Notes under the pieces: model-generated
The model's input: only the letters and a program-made list of their open reading frames with translations
What the model was told of the DNA's origin: nothing
The model's database searches: none
Shown: one piece after another, positions 7,845-17,108 of the stretch
Layout of the letters: each line of letters opens with the position of its first letter
How positions within the stretch are numbered: position 1 is the stretch's first letter
Program-made: the position numbers and the translations under genes
Assembly: GCA_013414795.1 (NCBI GenBank)
Contig: CP058732.1
Location: 353,501 to 417,500, forward strand
DNA from: Candidatus Kapaibacterium sp.
GTDB taxonomy: Bacteria; Bacteroidota; Ignavibacteria; Kapaibacteriales; UBA2268
Direction of reading: 5' to 3'
Length of the DNA: 64,000 nt

Positions 7845-9938
7845 ATGAAATGGAAATTAACACCTTTTAGGCTTTTGTTAATTTTGGTCATTGGAACTTT
7901 AATATTTTTGCTTTCCATTGCCATCTATGTCTACGACGTAGCCTCGAACAATTTGCCCTCTTTGGAACTTTTGGAAAATCCACCGCAAAATTATGCGACG
8001 CAAATATTTAGCAACGATGGCGTTCTTATTGATTATCTTTTCGTCGAGCGTCGGGTTCCGCTCCCGCTCGATAGCATTCCGAAGGATTTCATAAACGCTT
8101 TGTTGGCTACCGAAGATAGGAAATTCTTCGACCATTGGGGAATTCATTTAGGAAGAGTTTTTCGTGCTATCGTTAAAAACTTGTTCTCGATGCGGGTGAA
8201 AGAAGGTGGTTCGACGATTACTATGCAACTTGCCCGAAATTTGTATTTCAATCAAGACCTGTCTTTAAAAAGAAAGATTCGGGAGGCTTTGACTTCGATA
8301 CAAATTGAAAAGCAATTCACCAAGGAAGAAATTCTCGAAATGTACATCAATACGGTTCCTTTTGGGCGAGGTGCCTATGGGCTTTCTGTTGCTTCGAAAA
8401 TCTATTTCGATAAGTCCCCAATGGAGTTGACTACTTCGGAGTGTGCGTTTCTTGTGGGAATATTGAAAGCCCCAGAACACTACAATGCTATCGTCGATTA
8501 CGATAAGGGAATCGAAAGGAGAAATCTTGTCCTTCGCTTGATGTATGAACAAGGATATTTGAACAGTGCCCAATATCTTAAAGCATTGGAAGAGCCGATT
8601 CGGCTTGCAAGGGTACGAGTGAAGGACAAAAACCAATTTTTACTTGCTCCACATTTCGTTGATTATGTTCGTCGACAAGTTGTCGCAGACGAAAGATTGA
8701 AGGAGTATGATTTGTATCGTGATGGTCTGATAATCTACACAACGCTAAACGCAAAAATCCAACAATATGCAAAAGAGGCTATTGAAGAGCATTTGAGACA
8801 ATTGCAAGAAACTTTCAACAAGTCTTGGAATTGGAAAACTAAACAATCACTTTTGAACAAGTTGATTGATGAAGCAATTCAAAAGAACCCAGAATATATC
8901 AATGCGACAAACGATAGGAAAAGCCAAGTTGCAAACAAACTTCGCCAAGACAAACAATTTATCGATTCGATTAAGAACGCAGTTACAACTATCCAGGCTG
9001 GACTCGTGGTCATTGACGTGCAAACTGGGGAAATACTTGCAATGGTTGGGGCTTCGCCAAAATTTATCAACGAGAATCCCTATGCGAAACATTCTTTGAA
9101 CCACGCCACTCAAATCCGACGGCAACCTGGTTCTGCTTTCAAGCCTTTTGTTTACACTGCTGTTCTCGAAGATACTTTGACTCCTACCTCATTGATTGAA
9201 TGCGGTCCATATTCATACACCCTACCCGATGGTCAGGTGTGGACACCGCAAGGATTTGGCAATTGCGAACCTGGGGAAAAGGTAACTTTGATGGAGGCAC
9301 TTGCAAAATCGATTAACTCTGTAGCAGCAAGATTGATTACGCAATATACAACCCCATTGAAAGTTATTGAAATTGCACATAAAATGGGAATCGAATCGCC
9401 TCTGCAAAATGTACCCGCATTGTCGTTGGGCGCAGGCGGAGAGGTTACTCCGCTGGAAATGACGGTCGCATTTTCGACATTCGCCCGCGAAGGGTTACGA
9501 TTGAAACCCAAAGCAATTAAATACATTGAAGACAATCGAGGGAATTTGGTCGTCGATTACCAAAAAGTGTTTGAAATAAGTGACGCCATATCCCCAAGAA
9601 TTGCCCAAACAATGGTGAAGATGATGACCGGCGTGATAAATTTTGGAACTGGTTACGAAATTCGCAACTATCTTACCAATTGCGAAGCAGCGGGGAAAAC
9701 TGGCACGACAAACAATTTTGCCGACGCTTGGTTTATTGGCTTCACACCACAAATATGCGCCGGTGTTTGGATTGGTTTCGACGACCAGAGGATAAGTTTC
9801 ACTGGTGGATACGGCTATGCTGCAAAAGCCGCAGCGCCAATTTGGGGCCGCTTAATGGCAAAAATATACAACGACCCTACGCTTCCCTACAAGCAACGCA
9901 AATTCGGCTTCCTCGACAGTTTACAGGTTGTGCCGTAG
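7845..9938 (+). CDS. Class A penicillin-binding protein 1A (bifunctional murein synthase)
   Basis: Polymerises lipid II and cross-links peptidoglycan at the inner membrane. A 697-residue protein with a single N-terminal membrane segment (residues 9-31). The glycosyltransferase-51 domain has catalytic E90 in EDRKFFDHWG and the GGSTITMQLARN block. The transpeptidase domain has the SxxK nucleophile S430 (GSAFKP), a SIN motif and KTGTT beginning at K618. All key residues are present. Translation probably follows that of the PorE-like peptidoglycan-binding lipoprotein directly, since only 7 bases separate them. A short weak hairpin (9937-9952) overlaps the stop but lacks a proper T tract. The family assignment is very secure. 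Confidence 0.96.
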   Translation: MKWKLTPFRLLLILVIGTLIFLLSIAIYVYDVASNNLPSLELLENPPQNYATQIFSNDGVLIDYLFVERRVPLPLDSIPKDFINALLATEDRKFFDHWGIHLGRVFRAIVKNLFSMRVKEGGSTITMQLARNLYFNQDLSLKRKIREALTSIQIEKQFTKEEILEMYINTVPFGRGAYGLSVASKIYFDKSPMELTTSECAFLVGILKAPEHYNAIVDYDKGIERRNLVLRLMYEQGYLNSAQYLKALEEPIRLARVRVKDKNQFLLAPHFVDYVRRQVVADERLKEYDLYRDGLIIYTTLNAKIQQYAKEAIEEHLRQLQETFNKSWNWKTKQSLLNKLIDEAIQKNPEYINATNDRKSQVANKLRQDKQFIDSIKNAVTTIQAGLVVIDVQTGEILAMVGASPKFINENPYAKHSLNHATQIRRQPGSAFKPFVYTAVLEDTLTPTSLIECGPYSYTLPDGQVWTPQGFGNCEPGEKVTLMEALAKSINSVAARLITQYTTPLKVIEIAHKMGIESPLQNVPALSLGAGGEVTPLEMTVAFSTFAREGLRLKPKAIKYIEDNRGNLVVDYQKVFEISDAISPRIAQTMVKMMTGVINFGTGYEIRNYLTNCEAAGKTGTTNNFADAWFIGFTPQICAGVWIGFDDQRISFTGGYGYAAKAAAPIWGRLMAKIYNDPTLPYKQRKFGFLDSLQVVP

Positions 9939-10303
9939 GAAAAGTTTTTCCTTTGATAGAAAAATAAGGCTCGGACAACATTTTAGTGTAATAAACTTTA
10001 AGCGTAAAGCAGAAAAATTATTAGTAAATGCCTTGTCTCAAAATGTTTTTGCTAAACACTAATCGATTGGTTTATGATAGAGAATTATCAAATAAAAGAG
10101 AATTAGAACAATCATTAGTTTTAGGGATAACAATTAATATTAATTGAAGTGAATATTAGTTTTCCAAACTGACCAATTTATTCACATTTGCATTTAGGAT
10201 TTGTTATCAATTCTTCATTCAATTTTTTGATTTATCATTTCGTTTGAAAATTAAAAGTTTTTTAAATTTGAAGTGTAAGTTCTACAGAGTAGAAGGAAAT
10301 AAA
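9939..10303. other. A+T-rich intergenic region without a recognisable gene
   Basis: These 365 bases separate the PBP1A gene from the tandem-repeat secreted protein. I see no coding frame of interest on either strand. The right part holds a TAAATTTG -10-like element (10263-10270) with TTTG 16 bases before it (10243-10246), and an AGAAGGA ribosome-binding site at 10290-10296, both belonging to the next gene. The remainder is simple A+T-rich sequence with no convincing terminator. Confidence 0.5.
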
Positions 10304-10828
10304 ATGTTAAGTAACAAGACTTTTTCACTTCCTTTGAAAATGTCAACTATTCTATTTATGCTTTTTTTCGTTGCGAGTGTAAATCTTCCAGCACAGACCG
10401 ATTATATTGTAAGCGAGGGTCATATTGTGGGCGACTTTGAAGGTTGGGACGGAGAAACCCTTTTCGAAATGTCCGATGGTACTTTTTGGATACAAGCAGA
10501 GTATTCTTACATCTATTACTACGCATACAACCCTAAGGCAATTGTTTTCAAAAGGGGTCCCAACTATTATCTAAAAGTTGAACGCGTTCGTAAAATTCTC
10601 AAAGTTCTTCCTGTTGATAATGTGATAAAAAGTAGAATTGACGGCGACTTTAAAGGGTTTGAAGGCAATACTATTTATAAATTGACAAACGGAACTGTGT
10701 GGCAACAAACAGATGGCAAGTATCAATATAAGTATGCCTATTCACCGCGGGTTGTTATTTACAGGGTGGGATTTGGTTGGAAAATGTCTGTCGAAGGTAT
10801 CACAGTTTCTGTTGAACGACTCGAGTAA
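10304..10828 (+). CDS. Secreted protein with two copies of a ~55-residue domain of unknown function
   Basis: I chose the ATG at 10304 because AGAAGGA precedes it by 7 bases; an upstream in-frame TTG at 10244 lacks such a site. The 174-residue product has a signal peptide ending near LPAQT, then two tandem copies of one unit. Copy 1 starts IVGDFEGWDGETLFEMSDGT and copy 2 starts IDGDFKGFEGNTIYKLTNGT. Each continues with a W-Q pair, an aromatic YxYxYAYxP run, VxxxR and a Lys-Met/Leu-x-V-E ending. I recall similar single units in uncharacterised proteins of many Proteobacteria, but no function. The mature protein is probably a small periplasmic or secreted beta-sandwich doublet. Confidence 0.85.
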   Translation: MLSNKTFSLPLKMSTILFMLFFVASVNLPAQTDYIVSEGHIVGDFEGWDGETLFEMSDGTFWIQAEYSYIYYYAYNPKAIVFKRGPNYYLKVERVRKILKVLPVDNVIKSRIDGDFKGFEGNTIYKLTNGTVWQQTDGKYQYKYAYSPRVVIYRVGFGWKMSVEGITVSVERLE

Positions 10829-11096
10829 CTGTGGATAAATGGCTGTGCTGTGTTCTTCCTAATTGCTTTCCACCAATTTCTTGGCTCGGTCCACTGGGCT
10901 TTGGAGTTCATACTTATAACTCAAACAACCTGACGACTAATCAATTTTTGCAATTTTTGACTTATATGAAAAGAATTGAAAAAGATAATACAATTTTAAA
11001 TTTCCGTTTCCTGCTTTGTTATTTAAAAATTTAAAATTATTTTTACATTATTCTTTTTAGGGAAACTAATATTTTATACAATGTAGTGATTTGAAT

Positions 11097-11771
11097 ATGA
11101 AAAAATATTTGCATTTCACTGATGGTCGAAAATTGGAACTTTCCAATATTTACGCTGTTGCAAGCAATTATCGTAAGCATGCCGAAGAGATGGGGACTTC
11201 GATTCCCGAAGCACCAGTAATTTTCCTTAAACCTACGTCTGCTTTTGTCTCCAATGGTGGAACTATCCTTTTACCCAACTTTTCCAACGAAGTCCACCAC
11301 GAAGTGGAACTCGTTATTGTAATTGGTAAAGATGGCGTAAACATAAGCGAAAACGAAGCACGACATTTTATTGCTGGTTATGCAGTTGGAATTGATGTTA
11401 CCTTGCGGGATTTGCAAGCCAAAGCAAAAAAGGAAGGAAAACCCTGGGGAATTGCCAAAGGTTTCTATACCTCGGCACCAATTTCTGATGTTATCCCTGC
11501 GGAGCAATTCGACGGTGAAATTCCATACTTCGATTTGTTGTTGAAAGTTAACGATGAAATTCGTCAGAAGGCAAGTACAAAGTTAATGGAACGTTCGGTT
11601 GCACAACTTGTCTCCTTCATCTCCAAAGTGTTTTCCCTAAACGAAGGAGATTGCATTTTCACTGGTACTCCCGAAGGTGTTGGTAAAATTCTCCCAGGTG
11701 ATAAAATCTATGCAGAATTATCTGGCTATGTTTCCTTAACTTGCAATGTCGAAAAGTACGATTTAGGATAA
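11097..11771 (+). CDS. Fumarylacetoacetate-hydrolase family protein (acylpyruvase / FAHD1-like)
   Basis: A single-domain, ~224-residue member of the FAH superfamily, which cleaves C-C bonds of acylpyruvates or decarboxylates oxaloacetate with a Mg2+ ion. Typical blocks are seen: NYRKHAEEMG near the N-terminus, PVIFLKPTSA, the metal-binding HHEVELVIVIG (two acidic ligands), YAVGIDVTLRDLQ, GKPWGIAKGF, and the C-terminal FTGTPEGVGKILPGD. The ATG at 11097 is preferred over the TTG two codons upstream. The next lipoprotein gene follows after 3 bases, but there is no obvious functional link. The substrate cannot be read from the sequence. Confidence 0.9.
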   Translation: MKKYLHFTDGRKLELSNIYAVASNYRKHAEEMGTSIPEAPVIFLKPTSAFVSNGGTILLPNFSNEVHHEVELVIVIGKDGVNISENEARHFIAGYAVGIDVTLRDLQAKAKKEGKPWGIAKGFYTSAPISDVIPAEQFDGEIPYFDLLLKVNDEIRQKASTKLMERSVAQLVSFISKVFSLNEGDCIFTGTPEGVGKILPGDKIYAELSGYVSLTCNVEKYDLG

Positions 11772-11774
11772 ATT

Positions 11775-13181
11775 ATGATGAAAAAGTTTTACTACTTTAT
11801 TTTTATTTCTGCTTTTGTAGCATTTCTAAATAGTTGTGGCTCGTTTCACACGCGGACTGAAAGCGAACTTTACACAATTGTGGTTCGCGACACATTGAAC
11901 CAAATCGAAGTGAAAAACGCACCTGGACGTCGTGACAATGGTATCGTCTATCCCTCTTCTAAAGTTCTTCAGTCTACAAGAGAGATTACCACCCGCGACA
12001 GTCTTGTCGAAAGATACTATCCCAACTTTATTAGGCTTGGTGTTTTTGAGTCTGTCGGGTTGATTGGTACAGCCACGACTGACCAATTGGGTGCTGGACC
12101 ATTTGGTATATTCCATGTGGTTGAAAAGGTCCCAGAAGGGAAAAATGGCTACGAAGGGAAACTTTTCTCGGGTGCATACTATCGCTTTGGAATTGGAGAA
12201 TGGAGACTGCGGTGGTTCCGTGATTCTAAAAATTGGTCGATTGGAACATCTTTGTTTGAAATTATCGCTAAAGACAATTATCGAAACCATACTCTTTCCA
12301 GTACTTTTCCACTATATATAAAAAAACGGTTCTTTATTAGCGAAAAGATACCATACATTTCAATTTCGCCTTCCTTTGGTTTTGGACTATACCCGTCGCA
12401 ATATATTAACCCGAATGTTGCAATTGAAGTGGGCTCGCTCGGTGGATTGAACCTTCGCCTTTATGCTGGCTATGCAATTGGGCAAAATCCAACTTTTTCT
12501 CCTTTCAACAATGATCCTGGTAGCGAAACACAAATAGTAACAACTCCGTATCTTGGACTTGGCGTTTCGTTCCTCGACTTTGTGAACATTGTTCCAGAAT
12601 TATATACCGAATGGAAAGACCACCCCCATTCCTCCTGGAATATTGGAATGATGCAATTTGCTTTGCTTTATACAAATTCAGATACAAGTTTGGGGAAAAA
12701 TACAAAATCTTTGGTCAAGGGTGTTCATCTACGTATTTTCCCAGCATCAATTTCAATTCCAATACTCGACAATGGCTTCTACCTTGGGACTTCCTTGTTC
12801 AATGGATTTATCTTTGGGTTAAAAGATATCGGCTTAAGTATTTTGCCAATTCGACTTGGCTATTGGCGTGTGATTCTCCCAGATGAACTATCTATCGAAC
12901 CATTTGTCGAATACAACTACTTTCCATCAACTTTCATTCACATTGGTAATCGCTTTAATTTAAAAATCAGTGAATCCTTTAACTTTTCAATCGTAATGGG
13001 TTACGTTGATGGAAATAATAAGCGATTTGTGAACGCTGCTAAATCATACGTCAATGATGCTTTTGACTTTACACCATACGCAAACTTTTCCCGCTATTAT
13101 CTTGGCGTTTCAATTGGGATAATTGACCGAATTTTCCAACCAGAAGAGTTACGATACAATAAGGAGGGTTGGGAAAGATGA
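11775..13181 (+). CDS. Uncharacterised outer-membrane lipoprotein
   Basis: A 468-residue protein with a lipoprotein signal peptide and lipobox (LNSCGS). The long C-terminal part is rich in alternating aromatic and small residues (SPSFGFGLYPSQY, GYAIGQNP, YLGLGVSF), as in beta-barrels or surface beta-rich proteins. I do not recognise a named family. It is translationally coupled to the next lipoprotein: its TGA overlaps the next ATG (ATGA, 13178-13181). The pair is probably made in fixed ratio and may form one complex in the outer membrane. Confidence 0.75.
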   Translation: MMKKFYYFIFISAFVAFLNSCGSFHTRTESELYTIVVRDTLNQIEVKNAPGRRDNGIVYPSSKVLQSTREITTRDSLVERYYPNFIRLGVFESVGLIGTATTDQLGAGPFGIFHVVEKVPEGKNGYEGKLFSGAYYRFGIGEWRLRWFRDSKNWSIGTSLFEIIAKDNYRNHTLSSTFPLYIKKRFFISEKIPYISISPSFGFGLYPSQYINPNVAIEVGSLGGLNLRLYAGYAIGQNPTFSPFNNDPGSETQIVTTPYLGLGVSFLDFVNIVPELYTEWKDHPHSSWNIGMMQFALLYTNSDTSLGKNTKSLVKGVHLRIFPASISIPILDNGFYLGTSLFNGFIFGLKDIGLSILPIRLGYWRVILPDELSIEPFVEYNYFPSTFIHIGNRFNLKISESFNFSIVMGYVDGNNKRFVNAAKSYVNDAFDFTPYANFSRYYLGVSIGIIDRIFQPEELRYNKEGWER

Positions 13182-13816
13182 AAAATATTGGTTTGTTTTT
13201 TGCTTTGCTTTTGGTTCTCTACTCCTGTTGTTCGCCAAGAGGTGGAGAAAGTTTGCCTTTGTTAACGCCAAATTTTCGTGGCTACGTTGGTTCTGCTCCC
13301 GAATATTTTCTGCTAAATTGTTTTTACGAACAACAAATACTTGGAACAAAATTTGGCAACCCAGATTCCGTAATAGTTTTTAACAACACATTAACTATTA
13401 ATCCAGGCAATAGGGTTTCCTTATGCGTAAAGGATTTAAATACGATGGACGCCGATTTTTACGTTAGAGTTCCCTATGGCGACGGTGTTAGATTTTATTT
13501 TCGTGCCCCAGGAAAAGATTTCGACCTTTTTCCAAAGTTGATTTTTGAGTACACCCGAACTGGTAGTCGCTTGTATGAAGATAAGAAATTGATTGTCGCA
13601 GTCGATTCAATTGTGTTGGACAACGCAAGGCAAAGCCGAATATTTATACAAAACGAAGGGGAAGTTGTCCACGTAATCGTTGGAATCGACACAGTTTACC
13701 AAGGGCGAACGAAATTGCCTCTATCTGAATACATCTACGTTGAACCAATTAATTCCAAAGTTATTATCGACGACGTTTATTTTTATCCAATAACCCAACC
13801 AACTTATTATTATTAA
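13178..13816 (+). CDS. Uncharacterised lipoprotein coupled to its upstream neighbour
   Basis: About 212 residues starting at ATG 13178, with a textbook AAGGAGGG ribosome-binding site at 13161-13168 inside the previous gene. The signal peptide ends in a lipobox (VLYSCC). The mature part looks beta-rich and contains no motif I recognise. The ATGA overlap with the upstream lipoprotein points to co-translation. The gene ends 23 bases before the convergent agmatinase gene, with no clear terminator between. Confidence 0.75.
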   Translation: MKNIGLFFALLLVLYSCCSPRGGESLPLLTPNFRGYVGSAPEYFLLNCFYEQQILGTKFGNPDSVIVFNNTLTINPGNRVSLCVKDLNTMDADFYVRVPYGDGVRFYFRAPGKDFDLFPKLIFEYTRTGSRLYEDKKLIVAVDSIVLDNARQSRIFIQNEGEVVHVIVGIDTVYQGRTKLPLSEYIYVEPINSKVIIDDVYFYPITQPTYYY

Positions 13817-13839
13817 AAATTCCCTCTATTGTTCGGTTT

Positions 13840-14742
13840 CTACTTTTTGGGATAGAAAATTAGATTTAGCATCTTGTAAATCAATCTGGCTGTGGTCAAA
13901 TCTGGATGGTTCAAGCCTTTAATTGGGGCAAGTTCTACAACATCGAAACCAATTATTTGTCGACCACTGCGAACTATTTCACGGATGATTTCAATTGCTT
14001 CTGTGTAATAGAAGCCTTCTGGCTCGGGAGTGCCAGTCGACGGTATAACCGATGGGTCGAAAAAGTCCACATCAAATGTTATATACACTTGTTGACCAAG
14101 TGATTTAACAACTTTCTTTATCCAATCTTTGCCATATTCATTTTGACGAATTTTAGAAGCGAAAAAAGTTTTTATTTTCATCTCTTTGATTAAACTTGCT
14201 TCTTCGACACAAAGTGCTCTTATTCCTACTTGAACAAGCCTTTCGGCTGGAAAGAAATCAATTACTCGAGCCATTACGGAAGCGTGGGAATATGGAGTGC
14301 CTTCGTAACTTTCTCGTAAGTCGGAGTGTGCATCGAATTGGAGAATGCTCATTTGCGGGAACTTATTGTAAAATGCTTTTATAATTGGATAACTAACTGA
14401 ATGCTCGCCACCAAGACAAACAAGGAATTTCCCAGTTTCAAGCAAACTTGCAACAGTTGTTTCAATCAAATTCATCGCATTTTCTTGGTTCATCTTTTTA
14501 AAAGAAAGAGGTGCTAAAGTTGCAATGCCTTTTTCAAAGCATAGTTCCTTGTCGGTCTCATCGTCGTAAAATTCAACATATGCACTTGCTCGAAGTATTG
14601 CCTTTGGTCCTTTTTTTGTCCCTTTTCCGTAACTTGTCGTTACCTCGTAAGGTATTGGAAGAATTGCAATTGCGGAATTTTCGAAGGAAGAATATTCTGC
14701 TTCAATTGCAAGAAAGTTTTTGTCTTTTCCCAAAACTAACAT
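13840..14742 (-). CDS. speB: Agmatinase / ureohydrolase family enzyme
   Basis: Hydrolyses agmatine to putrescine and urea, or a related guanidino substrate, using two Mn2+ ions. The ureohydrolase signatures are intact: GGEHSVSYP, FDAHSDLR and FDVDFFDPS, supplying the His/Asp metal ligands, and GFDVVELAP near the C-terminus. The ATG at 14742 follows AAAGGGA with suitable spacing. An upstream in-frame start would add 13 residues and overlap the divergent gene more deeply, so I rejected it. Length (300 residues) fits agmatinase better than arginase. No arginine decarboxylase is present in the window, so the exact substrate is inferred from family resemblance. Confidence 0.88.
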   Translation of the reverse strand: MLVLGKDKNFLAIEAEYSSFENSAIAILPIPYEVTTSYGKGTKKGPKAILRASAYVEFYDDETDKELCFEKGIATLAPLSFKKMNQENAMNLIETTVASLLETGKFLVCLGGEHSVSYPIIKAFYNKFPQMSILQFDAHSDLRESYEGTPYSHASVMARVIDFFPAERLVQVGIRALCVEEASLIKEMKIKTFFASKIRQNEYGKDWIKKVVKSLGQQVYITFDVDFFDPSVIPSTGTPEPEGFYYTEAIEIIREIVRSGRQIIGFDVVELAPIKGLNHPDLTTARLIYKMLNLIFYPKK

Positions 14743-14794
14743 AATATTATTCCCTTTATTAATATTTTTGCAAATTATCAATTTTGTTTCGAAT

Positions 14795-16258
14795 TTGAAA
14801 AGTAATTATTTTAAACTGTTTGTTTTTTTCCTTTCAATATTAGCGATTATTCGCTTGTTTTTGCTTGGAGCATTCAATCTGGTTCCACAAGAAGCATACT
14901 ATTGGCTCTACATTCAACATCCAGCGTTAAGTTATTTCGACCATCCACCGATGTGTAGTTACACCATCGGAGTGTTTACTTCAATATTTGGCAACAATGA
15001 ATTTGGTGTCCGTTTCGGTATGCTTCTATATTCGATTGGGACAAGTCTTTTTCTCTTTCTATTGGCAAGGAAATTTTTCAACTCGGAAAAGGAAGCCTTT
15101 TTGTCCTTTGTTTTCTTAAACTTAACTATCTTTTTCAATTTGCATTCAATTGTTGCCACGCCCGACGCTCCATTGCTTTTCTTTTGGAGCGGTGCAATGT
15201 ATTTCTATTTTAAGGCAATATTCGAAGGCGACCGCTGGGTTGATTGGGTTGTTGCGGGTCTGTTCTCTGGCTTTGCCCTTGCAAGCAAGTACACTGCTTC
15301 TTTTATCGTTTTCAATCTTGTCCTCTTTTTCTTGGTTTCTCGGGAATGGAAACGAATTTTCAGTCCCAAGTTCATTGTTTCAATTTTTGTAACATTTATT
15401 CCTTTTACCCCAGTCATAATTTGGAACATTCAAAATGGATTTGCTTCCTTTCTTTTTCAAACATCTGGAAGAGCAAAAGGAGTGAAAAGTTTGGGATTGA
15501 ACTATTTCTTCCAACTGATTGCCAGCCAGTTGTATGAACTAACCCCCTTGTTCTTTATCCTTTTGCTTACGCTAATTGGAAAGTACATTAGTTCATACAA
15601 AACAATCGACAAAAAGGAACTTTTCTTTGCAAGTTTTTCGTTTCCAATTGTCATTTTCTTCTTCTTTGTAAGTTTTACAACTCTGGTAAAAATGAATTGG
15701 ATTCTTCCTGGTTATCTTGCCTTTATGCTTTTGGCTGTAAAATATTACAAAGAAGCCAAAGGTTTATCAAATCGATTAATAAAGTATTTGGGGTTCCCTA
15801 CAAGTTTTGCATTAATTGTTTTTAACTTGCTGATTATTCTCTATCCAATTGTTCCAATTGAAAAAGGCGATAGTTGGACTGGCTGGAAAGAATTGGCAAA
15901 CAAAGTGATTGAATTGAAACAAAACTACGATAAAGAAAACAGAACTTTTATCTTTTCCAATGAATACAAAATCCCCGCAGAACTTTCGTTCTACACACCT
16001 TACAAGGATGTAATTCTTGCAGAAAACGTATACGGCAAACCTGCACTGCAATTCGACTTCTGGTTCGATGTTTCAAAATTTTCTGGTTGGGATGGAATCT
16101 TTATCTATTCAGATTACAATCCTTCTGTAAAGATTGACGAGATACTTAAATATTTCCGAAGTTTTGAATTTGTCGAGGAAATGAAAATAGTAAAGAACGG
16201 AAAAGTATTCCGCCGTTTTTACATTTATAGATTTAGAAATTATCTACCACCGAAATAA
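14795..16258 (+). CDS. GT39/ArnT-type polyprenyl-phosphate-sugar glycosyltransferase
   Basis: An integral membrane protein with about 11 hydrophobic helices. It has the GT-C signature after the first helix: an acidic residue in PQEAYYWLY, then HPALSYFDHPP, as in ArnT and PMT_2 enzymes that move sugars from polyprenyl phosphate to lipid A, glycans or proteins on the outer face of the inner membrane. The start is uncertain: there is no early ATG, and TTG codons at 14720, 14768 and 14795 are candidates. I use 14795 because the first helix follows directly and the frame then does not overlap the divergent speB. The DprE2-like gene 61 bases downstream could help make the polyprenyl-linked donor. 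Confidence 0.82.
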   Translation: MKSNYFKLFVFFLSILAIIRLFLLGAFNLVPQEAYYWLYIQHPALSYFDHPPMCSYTIGVFTSIFGNNEFGVRFGMLLYSIGTSLFLFLLARKFFNSEKEAFLSFVFLNLTIFFNLHSIVATPDAPLLFFWSGAMYFYFKAIFEGDRWVDWVVAGLFSGFALASKYTASFIVFNLVLFFLVSREWKRIFSPKFIVSIFVTFIPFTPVIIWNIQNGFASFLFQTSGRAKGVKSLGLNYFFQLIASQLYELTPLFFILLLTLIGKYISSYKTIDKKELFFASFSFPIVIFFFFVSFTTLVKMNWILPGYLAFMLLAVKYYKEAKGLSNRLIKYLGFPTSFALIVFNLLIILYPIVPIEKGDSWTGWKELANKVIELKQNYDKENRTFIFSNEYKIPAELSFYTPYKDVILAENVYGKPALQFDFWFDVSKFSGWDGIFIYSDYNPSVKIDEILKYFRSFEFVEEMKIVKNGKVFRRFYIYRFRNYLPPK

Positions 16259-16319
16259 TTAATTCTTTTTAATTGAATATTTTACCAAGAAAAGTTAATT
16301 TAGATTTTTTTTGCATTAA

Positions 16320-17057
16320 ATGAAAAAGATTTTAGTACTTGGCGGTTATTCTGCGATTTCCCAAGCAGTTCTTGAATTGCTTGCGAAAGAAGAAGTTATT
16401 CTCTATCTGGTTGGTCGGGATATTCAAAAATTGGAAATTGTTCGTGACCATTTAAATTCAATTGGTCGAAGCCAAGTTTACATTGAAGCAATGGATTTAA
16501 ACAAAATCGAAGAACATCGAGCCTTGCTTGAAAGAGCAACGAAGCAAATGAATGGCTTGGACTTGCTTTTTGTTTGCTACGGTGTTCTACCAAACCAGAA
16601 GAAATTAGAGCAAGAGCCAGAGAAAGCACTCGACAACTATTTCACAAATGCTTTTAGCACAATAAACTTTGTTTCGCTTGTTGCAAATTACTTTGAATCA
16701 AAAGGCAAGGGTACAATCGCTGTTGTTACTTCGGTTGCTGGCGAGCGTGGTAGGAAAAGCAACTATTTTTACGGCTCTGCAAAAAGTTGTGTCGATACGT
16801 TCCTCGAAGGACTACGCCATCGACTTTTCAGCAAAGGAATAAAAGTCGTTACGATTAAGCCAGGAATTGTGGATACTCCTATGACTGCAAACTTGGAAAG
16901 AAAAACATTGATGGCAAAACCAGAAAGAGTTGCCCAAGATATTGTAAAAGCGTTCGAGGGAAGGAAGTCAGTTGTCTATACGCCTTGGATTTGGCGATAC
17001 ATTATGTTGATAGTCAAACTTCTACCAGGAGGTATTTTCTATCGTACAGATTTTTAA
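16320..17057 (+). CDS. Short-chain dehydrogenase resembling DprE2
   Basis: A 245-residue Rossmann-fold oxidoreductase. The nucleotide-binding turn is GGYSAIS (residues 8-14), a variant of the usual TGxxxGxG. The catalytic pair is in YFYGSAK, with VTSVAGERGR before it supplying the Ser. The C-terminal part (VTIKPGIVDTPMTANL; TPWIWRYIMLIVKLLPGGIF) resembles mycobacterial DprE2, which reduces the 2-keto intermediate of decaprenylphosphoryl-ribose epimerisation to the arabinose form. The adjacent GT39-type transferase uses polyprenyl-phosphate sugars, which supports a related substrate. No DprE1 partner is visible nearby. The family is sure; the specific reaction is an inference. Confidence 0.85.
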   Translation: MKKILVLGGYSAISQAVLELLAKEEVILYLVGRDIQKLEIVRDHLNSIGRSQVYIEAMDLNKIEEHRALLERATKQMNGLDLLFVCYGVLPNQKKLEQEPEKALDNYFTNAFSTINFVSLVANYFESKGKGTIAVVTSVAGERGRKSNYFYGSAKSCVDTFLEGLRHRLFSKGIKVVTIKPGIVDTPMTANLERKTLMAKPERVAQDIVKAFEGRKSVVYTPWIWRYIMLIVKLLPGGIFYRTDF

Positions 17058-17108
17058 ATGTTTTTAGAATTATTTAAATTGCATATGTGAATTTAACGGG
17101 GGGAGTAA

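Noticed and set aside
9937..9952. AGGAAAA/TTTTCCT hairpin at the PBP1A stop as terminator
   Set aside because: A+T-rich short stem with a 2-base loop and no T tract after it (TTGATAG).
10831..11034. Short open frame after the tandem-repeat protein
   Set aside because: Non-ATG start, no ribosome-binding site and no coding character; treated as intergenic.
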